Part shown: positions 8,536 through 17,608 of the stretch, in pieces
Numbering within the stretch: position 1 is the first letter of the stretch
Layout: the number at the start of each line of letters is the position of its first letter
Assembly: GCF_022844445.1 (NCBI RefSeq)
Contig: NZ_JALHLS010000007.1
Coordinates: 1 to 64,000, forward strand
Direction: 5' to 3'
Length of the DNA stretch: 64,000 bases
From: Hyphomonas sp.
Lineage (GTDB): Bacteria > Pseudomonadota > Alphaproteobacteria > Caulobacterales > Hyphomonadaceae
Program-made: the position numbers and the translations under genes
The notes under the pieces: generated by a model
Database searches by the model: none
Told to the model about the DNA's origin: nothing
The model's input: the letters and a program-made list of their open reading frames with translations, nothing else

Positions 8536-9927
8536 TCACAAGGCGAGCGCGCGGCGCGCTTCCTCGATATGGTCCGTTTTCGCGGTGAAGGCAGACCAAT
8601 CGTCGCGCTCGGCGATCGGCGTCCACAGGGCCTCGACTTGCTCGATGACGAGGCTGACCGGCGCCGGCTTCTGGAAATAGACATCCGTGAGGCGTTCGGG
8701 GCGCACCGGCGCGCGCGCCATCAGGGCGGCGCGGACGGGCTCGAAGGACGGATGGGCATAGAGGGCCGCCTGCGGCGAGGCGCTGGCACGCAGCTCGCTT
8801 GCCGGGCCGCCGAACCAGTCAAAAAAGGTCTGCGGCCAGCCGGCGCCGCTTTCCGTCATCCAGCCATAGAAAGCCTGCAGGAGGCCGATGTCCTGTTGAA
8901 GGTCGCCGGTCGGGGCGAGGCCGAGCAGGGCATGGGTATGGGCGGCGAAACTGTCCCGGTAGGCCGCTTCATAGGGCGCAAGCGCCGCGGCGAGGTCTTC
9001 GGCCTCCGCCAGGAGCAGCAGCGCCGAGGCGAGCTGCTGCAGGGCCCAGCCGCCCTGTACGGGCTGGCGGCCGAACCGGTAGAGGCCGTTCTGGTCGAAA
9101 TAGGCGGCGGTGAAATTCGGGTCCGACTGCGCCATGAAGCGCCAGGGGCCGAAATCAAAGGTCTCGCCGGTGATGTTGAAATTGTCGGTGTTCATCACGC
9201 CGTGCACGAAGCCGGCAGCCATCCACTGGCCGATCATCCGGCCGGTCGCGACCGCGATACATTCCAGAAGGGCGCAGGCCTTGCGGGACATGTCAGGATC
9301 GTCGGCCTGGGGGTGGAATTCGGCGACGCAGTAATCGACCAGCTTCGCCATCGCTTCGCGGTCGTCGAAATAGGCGCAGCGCTGGAAGGTTCCGAATCGG
9401 ATGTGACTGTGGGAGAGGCGCACGAGCACGGAAGAGCGGGTGGGCGACGGCTCGTCGCCGCGCTCCAGCGCCTCGCCGGTCTCGATCAGGCTGAAGGCCT
9501 TGGACGTGTAGACGCCGAGGGCTTCCAGATAGGTTGCGGCGAGTATTTCGCGCACCCCGCCCTTGAGCGTCAGCCGGCCGTCGCCGCGGCGCGACCACGG
9601 CGTCTGTCCGGAGCCTTTGGTGCCGAGGTCCAGGAGGCGGCCCGCGGGGTCTCGCAGCTGCGCGAAGAGGAAGCCGCGTCCGTCGCCGAGGTCAGGATTG
9701 TAGGTGCCGAACTGGTGGCCGTGATAGCGCATCGCGAGCGGCTCGGGGAGGTTTCCCGGCAGGGGGTCGAACCGGCCAAAATGGCGAATCCAGTCCTGCG
9801 GTGTCAGTTCGCCCAGGCCAACGGTTTCTGCCCAGCGTTGGTTGCGCCAACGCAACACTGCTTCGGGAAAGCGTGACGCAGCGACAGGGTCTGCGAACTC
9901 ACGGGCTAACGCTAGGAAAGGAGGCAT
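8536..9927 (-). CDS. selO: protein adenylyltransferase SelO (YdiU/UPF0061)
   Basis: SelO is a pseudokinase-fold enzyme that transfers AMP from ATP to Ser, Thr or Tyr of proteins and is linked to redox homeostasis. At 463 aa it is near normal size. Hallmarks are RYHGHQFG, LGDGRGFLFAQL, GTKGSGQTPWSR, and the catalytic region VHGVMNTDNFNITGETFDFGPW (in part) with Asn and Asp metal ligands. The eukaryotic C-terminal selenocysteine extension is absent, as expected in bacteria. Start: ATG at 9927; an in-frame TTG at 9972 would add 15 lysine-rich residues and lacks support. Confidence 0.93.
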   Translation of the reverse strand: MPPFLALAREFADPVAASRFPEAVLRWRNQRWAETVGLGELTPQDWIRHFGRFDPLPGNLPEPLAMRYHGHQFGTYNPDLGDGRGFLFAQLRDPAGRLLDLGTKGSGQTPWSRRGDGRLTLKGGVREILAATYLEALGVYTSKAFSLIETGEALERGDEPSPTRSSVLVRLSHSHIRFGTFQRCAYFDDREAMAKLVDYCVAEFHPQADDPDMSRKACALLECIAVATGRMIGQWMAAGFVHGVMNTDNFNITGETFDFGPWRFMAQSDPNFTAAYFDQNGLYRFGRQPVQGGWALQQLASALLLLAEAEDLAAALAPYEAAYRDSFAAHTHALLGLAPTGDLQQDIGLLQAFYGWMTESGAGWPQTFFDWFGGPASELRASASPQAALYAHPSFEPVRAALMARAPVRPERLTDVYFQKPAPVSLVIEQVEALWTPIAERDDWSAFTAKTDHIEEARRALAL

Positions 9928-10149
9928 GTCAGTTCCAATTTTGTACTTCTTAGTATTTCCAACGCTTTCCAAGGCTTTGGGTCTTCCTTCTTGGCAGGTT
10001 CAGGTCTTTGAGTTCCAAAAAGGCATGTGGCAGCGCAGCACAGATGGCCTCTTGCAGACCGTCGTAGACCCTTAATGATGGAAATTGGTCCAGATCATGA
10101 CAAGCAGAAAAAGCTTGCGCCAGACCGTAACAGTTTCGGGAGGAAGCGA

Positions 10150-13089
10150 ATGAAAACTTTTAAAGGAATGCTATTTTATGCGTCCGCTATTGCGCTCGGC
10201 AGCTCAATGGCCGCGAACGCTCAGGAAGATGACAGCGAGCGCAAGCTCGGGACCGTTACGGTCACCGGCTCGCTGATCCAGGGGACGCCGGAAGACGCCG
10301 CGCTGCCGGTCGATGTGCTGACCGCTGAAGACCTGCGCCTGCAGGGTAACCCGTCGGCCCTCGACATGATCAAATCGCTCCCCGTATCAAGCGGCGTTCT
10401 GGGCGACACCAACCAGTTTGACGGCCGCGCGCAGGGCTCGGAAGGTTCGGGCACGGTCAACCTGCGCGGCCTCGGTGCCTCGCGCACTCTGGTGCTGCTC
10501 GACGGCAAGCGCCTCGCGCCGAACCCGTTCGCCTTCGCGGGCAACGGTTCGGTCGACACCAACATCCTTCCGCTGGCCGCTATTGGCCGTATCGAGATCC
10601 TGAAGGACGGCGCCGCGGCCACCTACGGCTCTGACGCTGTGGCCGGCGTCGTGAACTTCATCACGCGGGATAACTTCGAAGGCTTCGAAGTCGGCGGTGA
10701 CTACAAGTTCGTGGACGGATCGGACGGCGACTATACGCTGAACGCTGTCGCGGGCGTCGATACCGACTTCGGCAATTTCATGCTGGCGGCCGGCTATCAG
10801 CACCGCTCGGAGCTCGCCACCACAGAGCGCGACTGGGCGCTGCGCGACTTCCTCGGCAACCCGCAGGGCGGCTGGTCGCTGGTGGGTAACCCGGGCTCGT
10901 TCCTGCCGGTTAGCGGCGCGTTCGCGCCTGTGCAGGGCGTGACCCGCGACCCGGCCTGTGGCAACTTCGCCGGTACTCCTGTGATAAGCGGTGCCAACGC
11001 GCTGTGCAGCTTCCAGTTCACGCCGTTCGACAACATTGTCGAAAAAGAGGACCGGTATCAGGTGCTCGGAAAAGCCGATTTCGACCTGTCCGAGAAACAC
11101 AATCTCTCGGTCCAGGCGTTCTACGCGGCGACTGAAGTCCCGCAGATTGCCTTCTCGCCGTCCTTCCCGCCGGTTGGCGGCGCAAGCGGCCCGACGGCAG
11201 ATGCCTCGATCGTTCCAGGGCAGTTCTTTGTGCCAGCCGCAAACCCGGGCTTCGCTACTCTGGTCGCCCAGAATCCGGGCCTCGTATCTCCGGCAGCTGC
11301 AGGCGCATTCATGATTGCGACCCGTCCTCTCGGGTGGGGGGGCAACGCACTTGCAGGTGGTCGTGGTTCAGAGCGCAGCTACCGCGAATTCGAGCACTAC
11401 CGCCTGTCCGCCGAACTGAAGGGCGAACTGACGGACGCCATCAACTACACGGCCTCGGTCACGACCGGCAAACAAACCGGCCGGCGCACCAACGAAGACA
11501 CCGTCGTCAACCGCTACGCTCTTGCGCTGCGCGGTCTCGGCGGCGCCAACTGTAACGTCGCGGCGAACACGCCCGGCCTCAACGGCTGTCTCTGGTTCAA
11601 CCCATTCTCGAACGCGATCCAAACCAACGCCATAACCGGCGCGACCAACCCGAACTTCAACCCGGCGGCGGCAAACTCGCTTGATGTCCTCGACTTCATC
11701 CTCGAAGACTCGTTCACCGAGCAGGAAATCGAGTTGACGGTCCTCGAGGGCGTCCTGAATGGCCAGCTGCCGGTCTCTCTCGGCGGCGGCGATATCGGAT
11801 GGGCCTTCGGCGGGCAGTACCGCGAAGAGAGTTTCGACCGAACGTACAACGACATTGCGAACCTGAACGTCACGCCGTGCATCGCCACTGTGACAACAGG
11901 CGCAACCAACTGCGCCCAGCCGGTCGGCGCGCTCGGCTTCCTTGCCGGCTCGCGGCCCCTCAGCGCCAAGCAGGATGTCGTCGCCCTGTTCGGCGAACTC
12001 AGCCTGCCGTTCACGGACAACTTCAACGTGTCGCTGGCGGCGCGCTATGAGGACTACGGCGGCGGCATTGGCTCGACCTTCGATCCGAAGGCATCGGCCA
12101 AGTGGCAGGTCGTTCCGCAGTTCGCCGTGCGCGGCTCGGTCGGCACGACCTTCCGCGGCCCGGCACTGACCCAGGTCGCCACCGGTTCGGTGACCTCGCT
12201 GCAAAGCGTCGGCGGCACGTTCCGGGCAGTCGACATCGCGGGCAATCCGAACCTGACCCCGGAAAGTGCGTTGACCTACAACGTCGGCGGCATCTTCCAG
12301 GCCGGCAATTTCAACATGTCGGTCGACTACTGGAACTTCGACTTCGACGATTCCGTCGTGGTCGAACCGGTGGCCAACATGGTGGCCGCGATGTTCCCGG
12401 GCGGCTCGGCGGTCAATTGCGGCAACCCCGCCTTTGCCCAGCTGCAGGCCCGCTTCACGTTCACCGGTGCCTGCGCCGTGGGCAACGTGTCGCGCCTCAA
12501 TACCTCCTACATCAACGGCCCGAACATCAAGACCTCGGGCATCGACGTGCTGGCCGATTATACCTTCGAAGACCTCGCCTTTGGCGCGGACCTCGAGATC
12601 GGTGGCAGCGGCAGCTATGTGCTGGAGTATGATGTCGGCGCTGTGGACGTGGCCGGCCTCACGGTTGGCCAGCCCTTCTCGGCCGTCGGCTTCCTGAACT
12701 TCCAGACCATCGCTACCCCGCTGCCGGAACTGAAGTTCGAGGCCTATGCCAACGCATCGACCGACAACCTCAATGCCCGCCTGACCGCGCGCTATATCGG
12801 CGAGTATGAGGACCAGCGCACGACGCTGTTCACAGCGCCGAACCCCAATTGGCCGGTTCCGGGTATCGTCCTGCCGCAGGGCCAGACGATCAAGTCCTTC
12901 GTCAGCTACGACTCGACCATCGTCTGGTCGCTGCCGGCGGAAACGACGGTGTCCTTCTCGGTCGAGAACATTCTCGACACGAAGCCGCCGTTCGCCCGCC
13001 TCGAGCTGAACTATGACCCGTTCACGGGCGATGCCGTCGGCCGCACGTTTAAGATCGGTGTCACGAAGCGCTTCGGCGCCGGAAGCTGA
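10150..13089 (+). CDS. TonB-dependent outer membrane receptor (979 aa)
   Basis: Outer membrane active transporter energised by TonB. The Sec signal ends near AANAQ (about residue 25). A TonB-box-like stretch (KLGTVTVTGS) follows, then the plug: PVDVLTAEDL, VNLRGLGASRTLVLLDGKR, and IEILKDGAAATYGSDAVAGVVNFIT (quoted in pieces, residues 60-180). A long 22-strand barrel follows, ending VGRTFKIGVTKRF. The ATG at 10150 is preceded by GGGAGGAAG. No ligand-specific neighbour is present, so the substrate is unknown; this style is common in Caulobacterales and sphingomonads for carbohydrate or aromatic uptake. The 220-base upstream gap is less GC-rich than its surroundings and must hold the promoter. 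Confidence 0.92.
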   Translation: MKTFKGMLFYASAIALGSSMAANAQEDDSERKLGTVTVTGSLIQGTPEDAALPVDVLTAEDLRLQGNPSALDMIKSLPVSSGVLGDTNQFDGRAQGSEGSGTVNLRGLGASRTLVLLDGKRLAPNPFAFAGNGSVDTNILPLAAIGRIEILKDGAAATYGSDAVAGVVNFITRDNFEGFEVGGDYKFVDGSDGDYTLNAVAGVDTDFGNFMLAAGYQHRSELATTERDWALRDFLGNPQGGWSLVGNPGSFLPVSGAFAPVQGVTRDPACGNFAGTPVISGANALCSFQFTPFDNIVEKEDRYQVLGKADFDLSEKHNLSVQAFYAATEVPQIAFSPSFPPVGGASGPTADASIVPGQFFVPAANPGFATLVAQNPGLVSPAAAGAFMIATRPLGWGGNALAGGRGSERSYREFEHYRLSAELKGELTDAINYTASVTTGKQTGRRTNEDTVVNRYALALRGLGGANCNVAANTPGLNGCLWFNPFSNAIQTNAITGATNPNFNPAAANSLDVLDFILEDSFTEQEIELTVLEGVLNGQLPVSLGGGDIGWAFGGQYREESFDRTYNDIANLNVTPCIATVTTGATNCAQPVGALGFLAGSRPLSAKQDVVALFGELSLPFTDNFNVSLAARYEDYGGGIGSTFDPKASAKWQVVPQFAVRGSVGTTFRGPALTQVATGSVTSLQSVGGTFRAVDIAGNPNLTPESALTYNVGGIFQAGNFNMSVDYWNFDFDDSVVVEPVANMVAAMFPGGSAVNCGNPAFAQLQARFTFTGACAVGNVSRLNTSYINGPNIKTSGIDVLADYTFEDLAFGADLEIGGSGSYVLEYDVGAVDVAGLTVGQPFSAVGFLNFQTIATPLPELKFEAYANASTDNLNARLTARYIGEYEDQRTTLFTAPNPNWPVPGIVLPQGQTIKSFVSYDSTIVWSLPAETTVSFSVENILDTKPPFARLELNYDPFTGDAVGRTFKIGVTKRFGAGS

Positions 13090-13113
13090 TACGCTCCGGA
13101 TACGGACAATCTG

Positions 13114-13145
13114 GCGGCCCCCGGAAACGGGGGCCGCTTTCTTTT
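13114..13145 (+). terminator. rho-independent terminator of the TonB receptor gene
   Basis: Perfect 9-base stem GCGGCCCCC (13114-13122) and GGGGGCCGC (13129-13137), six-base loop, then TTTCTTTT. It begins 25 bases after the receptor stop codon. Confidence 0.88.
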
Positions 13146-13157
13146 GCGCGGCGGACA

Positions 13158-13186
13158 CAAAAAGGGGCAGGCCGCCGGCCTGCCCC
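13158..13186 (-). terminator. rho-independent terminator for the esterase gene
   Basis: Ten-base stem GGGGCAGGCC (13164-13173) and GGCCTGCCCC (13177-13186). Read on the minus strand it is followed by TTTTTGTG. It ends the minus-strand run of genes and sits back to back with the receptor terminator. Confidence 0.8.
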
Positions 13187-13262
13187 GTCTGCCTGGACTG
13201 GCGATACCTGGCCGCGGATGGTCAGCTTGGTGCCGACTGTACGGCCCGGCTGCGGCGGCTGG

Positions 13263-14222
13263 TCAGAGCGCGCCCAGGGCCTTGCCGGTGATCTCGCCGG
13301 CCTCCCGCGCGGCCTGGCGGGCCGTGGAGGAGAACGGCGTCAGGTTCAGGAAGCCGTGCACCATGGAGGTGTATTCGCGTTCGCTGGCCTGTACGCCGAG
13401 GCCGCGCAGCTTGGCGCCGTAAGCGAGGCCCTCATCGTGCAGCGGGTCCCAGCCGCAGACGATGATGTGGGCGGGCGGCAGGGCCTTCAGCTCTTCCAGC
13501 GGGGCGAACAGCGGCGACATGCGCGGATCCATCGCGCAGGTCAGGTCCGGCAGGTAATGGCGGCGGAAGAACTCGAAGAGGTTCGCGGAGATAAAGAAGC
13601 CGCTTTCCTGCGGCGACATCTTCTTCGAGCGGATATCGGCGAACTGGAGCAGGGGATAGAGAAGCAGCTGGAAGGCCGGTTTTGGACCCCGGGCACGCAC
13701 CATCTGCTGGCAGAGGTAGGCGGCAAGATTGCCGCCCGCGCTGTCACCGGCGACGGCGCAGCGGGCGGGGTCAATGCCGGCCTTGGCCGAGCCGTGTTCC
13801 TGCAGCCAGGCCCAGGCGGCAAGGGCGTCGTCATGGGCGCAGGGGAAACAGTGCTCGGGCGCAAGACGGTAGTCGACGGCGAGCACGCGGCAGCGCGAGC
13901 CTTCCGCCAGGCGCCGGCAAAGCATGTCATGGCTGTCGAGATCGCCCAGGACGAAGCCTCCGCCATGAAAGAAGAGGATTCCGGGGCCGGGCGGGACGCC
14001 CGCGCCGAGCGGAACATAAAGGCGCGCCTTGATCGGGCCGGCAGCGCCCCGAATGATCATTAGGCGGACATCTGCCAGTTCGGGCGCATCCGGCTCGGCG
14101 GAATAGTCGATGCGCAGGAACTCGCGGCGCAGCCGGTCGACCGGCAGCTTAAGGTCAAGCGGCTTCAGCTCCGGAAAGCTGAACCGGTCCCGGAAACTGC
14201 GGAAGGCATCATCGAACGTCAT
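13263..14222 (-). CDS. alpha/beta hydrolase of the hormone-sensitive-lipase type
   Basis: Esterase of about 319 aa in the HSL (bacterial family IV) group. The oxyanion-hole motif FFHGGGFVLGD is at about residues 84-94, and the nucleophile elbow is GDSAGGN at about 154-160. A likely acid (CGWDPLHDEG) and histidine (MVHGFLN) complete the triad near the C-terminus. No signal peptide. Start: the ATG at 14222 leads into TFDDAFRSF; an upstream TTG at 14279 is possible but weaker. It lies 80 bases downstream of the acyl-CoA-ligase-like gene on the same strand, so the two may act on related ester or aromatic-acid substrates; this is inference from position. Confidence 0.88.
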   Translation of the reverse strand: MTFDDAFRSFRDRFSFPELKPLDLKLPVDRLRREFLRIDYSAEPDAPELADVRLMIIRGAAGPIKARLYVPLGAGVPPGPGILFFHGGGFVLGDLDSHDMLCRRLAEGSRCRVLAVDYRLAPEHCFPCAHDDALAAWAWLQEHGSAKAGIDPARCAVAGDSAGGNLAAYLCQQMVRARGPKPAFQLLLYPLLQFADIRSKKMSPQESGFFISANLFEFFRRHYLPDLTCAMDPRMSPLFAPLEELKALPPAHIIVCGWDPLHDEGLAYGAKLRGLGVQASEREYTSMVHGFLNLTPFSSTARQAAREAGEITGKALGAL

Positions 14223-14302
14223 GCGTCTGCATCTGATCTGCAATTCCGGCCATGTGATGGCGGGTTGCAGGCGATGCAAGGGATACGCCAGTGCGGGCAG
14301 CG

Positions 14303-16156
14303 TCAGAGCAGGATAACGCCCGGGGCGGGCGGCTCGGCATAGAGGGCCTGCACAAGGTTTGCGCGGCGGCTGATGACGAGGCGCTGGTTGACATAACCCT
14401 TGTCGGTTATCTCGCCGGCATCGATGCTGGGCGCTTCGGTCATTACCATCAGGCGCTTGATGCGGCGGGACGAGCCTTGTTCAGAGGCGTTGAACACGGC
14501 TGCCTTGCGGGTGAGGTCGCTGACCAGGGCGGCAAAGCCCCTGGCAGGGTCGCCGGCTGCCTTCACGTACTGTTCGGCAGCCGCCGGGGAGGGCCAGACA
14601 AGCGCGGTGGCGAAGTCCTTGTCCTGGCCGCAGATCACCGCATCGAAGATCAGCGGTGAGCAGGCGGCGACGAAATCCGGGCGCAGCGTGCCGACCGAAA
14701 CCCAGGTGCCGGAGGAGAGTTTGAAATCTTCGCCGACGCGGCCATCGAAAACGAGGCCCTTGTTGGGATCGTTCTCGTCCACGAACTTCACGGCGTCGCC
14801 GAGGCAGTAGAAACCTTCCTCGTCGAAGACTTCCGCGTTCTTTTTCGGGTCGTTGTGGTAGCCCGGCATGACGGTCGGGCCCTTGACGCGCACTTCCAGC
14901 TTCTCGCCGTTCGGTACCAGTTTGAGGGTCGTGCCGGGCAGAGGCAGGCCGATCAGGCCGACACGCTCGACTTCCCAGTGCACCACAGTGATGCCCTGCG
15001 TTTCGGTGGCGCCGTACATCGTGACGATGGGAATGCGGCGGCCGGTGGCCTTGATCGAGAGGGCCTGTAAACGGTCATAAAGGTCATCCGACAGCGTTGC
15101 GCCGCCATAGCCGACAGACCGCATGTTCCTGAAGAAGGCTTTCAGCAGAGTCTCATCCTGTTCCATCGCTTCGGCCAGCATGGCGAGCGCAATCGGCGCT
15201 GTGCCGAACACGGACGGACTGGCTTCGCGGATGTTGCGGATGGTCTCGTGGAAAAGGGCGGGCGTCGGCTTGCCGCCATCAATCCAGAAGGTGGAGCCGT
15301 TCCAGAGCGCACCGTTGAAGTTCACGTTGGAGCCGGAGATGTGGTTCCAGGGCAGCCAGTCGAGGAAATTGTCTATCCGGTCCGGATCGTATTCCGGGTC
15401 CCGCGAATTCTCGCGCAGGCCTTCCTGGCCGGAGATCAGCGAGCACATGGCGCCCTGCGTCTGCGGCACCGGCTTCGGCATGCCGGTCGAGCCGGAGGTG
15501 AAGAGGTACTTGCCGATGCTGGCATCGGTGAGCGCATCACGCGCGGCGGTGACGGCAGGCGTCGGCACCGTACTGGTCAGCGCGTCATAGGCGAGGACGG
15601 CATTGTCGCCTTCGGGCTCGGCGCTGACGATCCTGAACGCGGCGGCGGGCAATGCGGCGAGCGCCTTGCGGAAGGGCGCCAGCTGTTCGGCAAAGACGAC
15701 GGCCGGCTTCACCGCATGAAAGCAATGCTTGAGCTTGTCGAAGTCGGTCGACATCGTGGAGTAGGGCACCGAGATCGGAGCGGCCGGGGCGCCGATCTTC
15801 TGGGCAGCGAGGATGACCATCGCCGCGCGGACCGAGTTTCCGGAGACGAGCATGACCGGCGCACCGGGACCGGCGCCGAGATCGAGGAAGGCTTGCGCGA
15901 GGCTGTCGGTGATACGCTTGGCCTCACCGTAGGTGAGCGTCACCCATTCATCCGTCTGCGGATCGCGTTCGCGCAGGAAGGCGCGCTCGGGGTGCATCGT
16001 GGCCCGCTCGTCCAGCGCGTGCGGGATCGACTTCGGGCGCGCGCCGGGAGGCTGATTGGCGCAGATGTAGATCGCCTCGCCCTTGCGCGTCATCGTGACG
16101 TCGGGGGTCTTCTGCGGCAGCGGTCGGAATGCAGGCAGGGTCTCGCCCTCGGGCAT
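14303..16156 (-). CDS. feruloyl-CoA-synthase-like AMP-binding acyl-CoA ligase
   Basis: ANL-superfamily ligase of 617 aa, activating a carboxylic acid to its acyl-AMP and then CoA thioester. The AMP-binding motif is YLFTSGSTGMPKPVP (about residues 199-213); later motifs are MYGATETQG and the GRVGEDFKLSSGTWV hinge region. The overall pattern, including PWNHISGSN and the GTAPIALAML segment, resembles feruloyl-CoA synthase (Fcs). However, the vanillin-pathway hydratase/lyase (Ech) is not nearby, so the substrate is unproven. The ATG at 16156 has an excellent ribosome site, GGAGGAGT, 6 bases upstream. Confidence 0.85.
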   Translation of the reverse strand: MPEGETLPAFRPLPQKTPDVTMTRKGEAIYICANQPPGARPKSIPHALDERATMHPERAFLRERDPQTDEWVTLTYGEAKRITDSLAQAFLDLGAGPGAPVMLVSGNSVRAAMVILAAQKIGAPAAPISVPYSTMSTDFDKLKHCFHAVKPAVVFAEQLAPFRKALAALPAAAFRIVSAEPEGDNAVLAYDALTSTVPTPAVTAARDALTDASIGKYLFTSGSTGMPKPVPQTQGAMCSLISGQEGLRENSRDPEYDPDRIDNFLDWLPWNHISGSNVNFNGALWNGSTFWIDGGKPTPALFHETIRNIREASPSVFGTAPIALAMLAEAMEQDETLLKAFFRNMRSVGYGGATLSDDLYDRLQALSIKATGRRIPIVTMYGATETQGITVVHWEVERVGLIGLPLPGTTLKLVPNGEKLEVRVKGPTVMPGYHNDPKKNAEVFDEEGFYCLGDAVKFVDENDPNKGLVFDGRVGEDFKLSSGTWVSVGTLRPDFVAACSPLIFDAVICGQDKDFATALVWPSPAAAEQYVKAAGDPARGFAALVSDLTRKAAVFNASEQGSSRRIKRLMVMTEAPSIDAGEITDKGYVNQRLVISRRANLVQALYAEPPAPGVILL

Positions 16157-16250
16157 GGTGGTACTCCTCCGATGTCGGGTTTTCATCTGCCCGGAGGAAT
16201 AATCGGTCTGAGGCCACTTGCAACCGTTTACGCGGGGAGAGCCCGTGAAT

Positions 16251-17591
16251 TCAGGCTTCGGCGTTCACCGCATCCACAACAAGGGCAAGCGCCTTGATCA
16301 TCAGCGCCTCGTCCAGCGCCTCAGCCATGACGCGGATCAGCGGCTCGGTGCCGGACTTGCGCACAACCATCCGTCCACGGTCTCCCAGCAGGGCGTCCGC
16401 CTCGGCGAGGGCGGACCTCACCCTTTCAGAGTCGAGAGGGTTCGCGCCGGAATAGCGTATGTTGGTCAGCTTCTGCGGCGCAGGCGTAAAGACGCGCAGC
16501 ATGTCCGATGCCTTGCCGCCCCGCGCGGCGAGAACCGACAGGACCTGCAGGCCGGCGAGAAGGCCGTCGCCGGTGGTGGAGACATCCGACAATATGATGT
16601 GTCCGGACTGTTCGCCGCCAAGATTGTAACCGTGCGCGCGCATATGCTCGCCGACATAGCGGTCGCCCACCTTTGTGCGCGCAAGGACGAGCCCGCTTGC
16701 CTTGAGATACTCGTCGAGGCCCATGTTGGACATGACGGTGGCGACCATGCCGCCGCCTTTGAGGCGCCGCTTACGGTGCATGTCGCTGGCGATCAGGGCC
16801 ATCACCTGGTCGCCGTCTGCTTCGGCGCCGGTCTCGTCGACAACGATCAAACGGTCCGCGTCGCCGTCGAGCGCGATCCCTATGTCGGCGCGGGTTTCCA
16901 GCACGGCGGCTTTCAGCGCGCCGGTCGCGGTGGATCCGACGCCGGCATTGATGTTGATGCCGTCCGGCTCGGCGCCGATGACGCGCAGCTGCGCGCCGAG
17001 GCGGCGAAGGGCTTCCGGCGCCGTCTCGAAACCGGCGCCGTGGGCGCAGTCGAGCACGATCTTGAGTTTCGAGAAGTCCTGCCCTTTGCCAATCGTCTCG
17101 AGGCAACGGTCAACATAACGCTGGCCGGCGCCGTCCAGCGCGGAGGGCTCGGAAATGTTCGCTGGCGGAGCATACTCGCCCTCGAAGGCGGCGGCCATGG
17201 CGGCCTCGAGGGCTTCTTCCACCGCGTCGGTGAACTTTACGCCTTCGGGGCTGAAGAGTTTGAGGCCGTTGTCCTCGTACTTGTTGTGGCTCGCCGAGAC
17301 CATGAAGCCGAGAGCGGCGCCGGTCTCACGCGCCATCAGGGCGACGGCAGGTGTCGGCACAACGCCGAGATGGACCGGGCGCACGCCCATCGAGGTAAGG
17401 CCCGCCACCAGCGCGGCCTCGATCATCTCGCCGGAGCGGCGTGTATCGCGGCCGATAACCACATCGCGTCCGCCTTCCGGGGCGAAGGTGCGCGCCGCGG
17501 CGATGGCGAGACGCAGCGCCGTCTCGGCCGTCATTGGGTTCTTGTTGATCCGTCCGCGGATTCCATCCGTGCCAAAATACTGCCGGGCCAT
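16251..17591 (-). CDS. glmM: phosphoglucosamine mutase
   Basis: GlmM converts glucosamine 6-phosphate to glucosamine 1-phosphate, a step to UDP-GlcNAc for peptidoglycan and LPS. It is 446 aa, the normal length. It starts KYFGTDGIRG-like (QYFGTDGIRGRIN). The phosphoserine loop is VSASHNKYEDNG (about residues 98-109), the metal loop is LDGDADRLIVVD (about 237-248), and the phosphate-binding C-terminal loop is VRKSGTEPLIRVM. The stop of cysQ's neighbour lies close: cysQ begins downstream on the same strand, so glmM may be first of a minus-strand run. Confidence 0.96.
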   Translation of the reverse strand: MARQYFGTDGIRGRINKNPMTAETALRLAIAAARTFAPEGGRDVVIGRDTRRSGEMIEAALVAGLTSMGVRPVHLGVVPTPAVALMARETGAALGFMVSASHNKYEDNGLKLFSPEGVKFTDAVEEALEAAMAAAFEGEYAPPANISEPSALDGAGQRYVDRCLETIGKGQDFSKLKIVLDCAHGAGFETAPEALRRLGAQLRVIGAEPDGININAGVGSTATGALKAAVLETRADIGIALDGDADRLIVVDETGAEADGDQVMALIASDMHRKRRLKGGGMVATVMSNMGLDEYLKASGLVLARTKVGDRYVGEHMRAHGYNLGGEQSGHIILSDVSTTGDGLLAGLQVLSVLAARGGKASDMLRVFTPAPQKLTNIRYSGANPLDSERVRSALAEADALLGDRGRMVVRKSGTEPLIRVMAEALDEALMIKALALVVDAVNAEA

Positions 17592-17608
17592 TGTCTGCCT
17601 CTTTGCCG

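Noticed and set aside
11368-13158. 596-residue minus-strand open frame under the TonB receptor gene
   Set aside because: It is entirely antisense to a clear receptor gene, has no recognisable domain and is made of Arg/Asp/Val-rich runs typical of GC-rich shadow frames.
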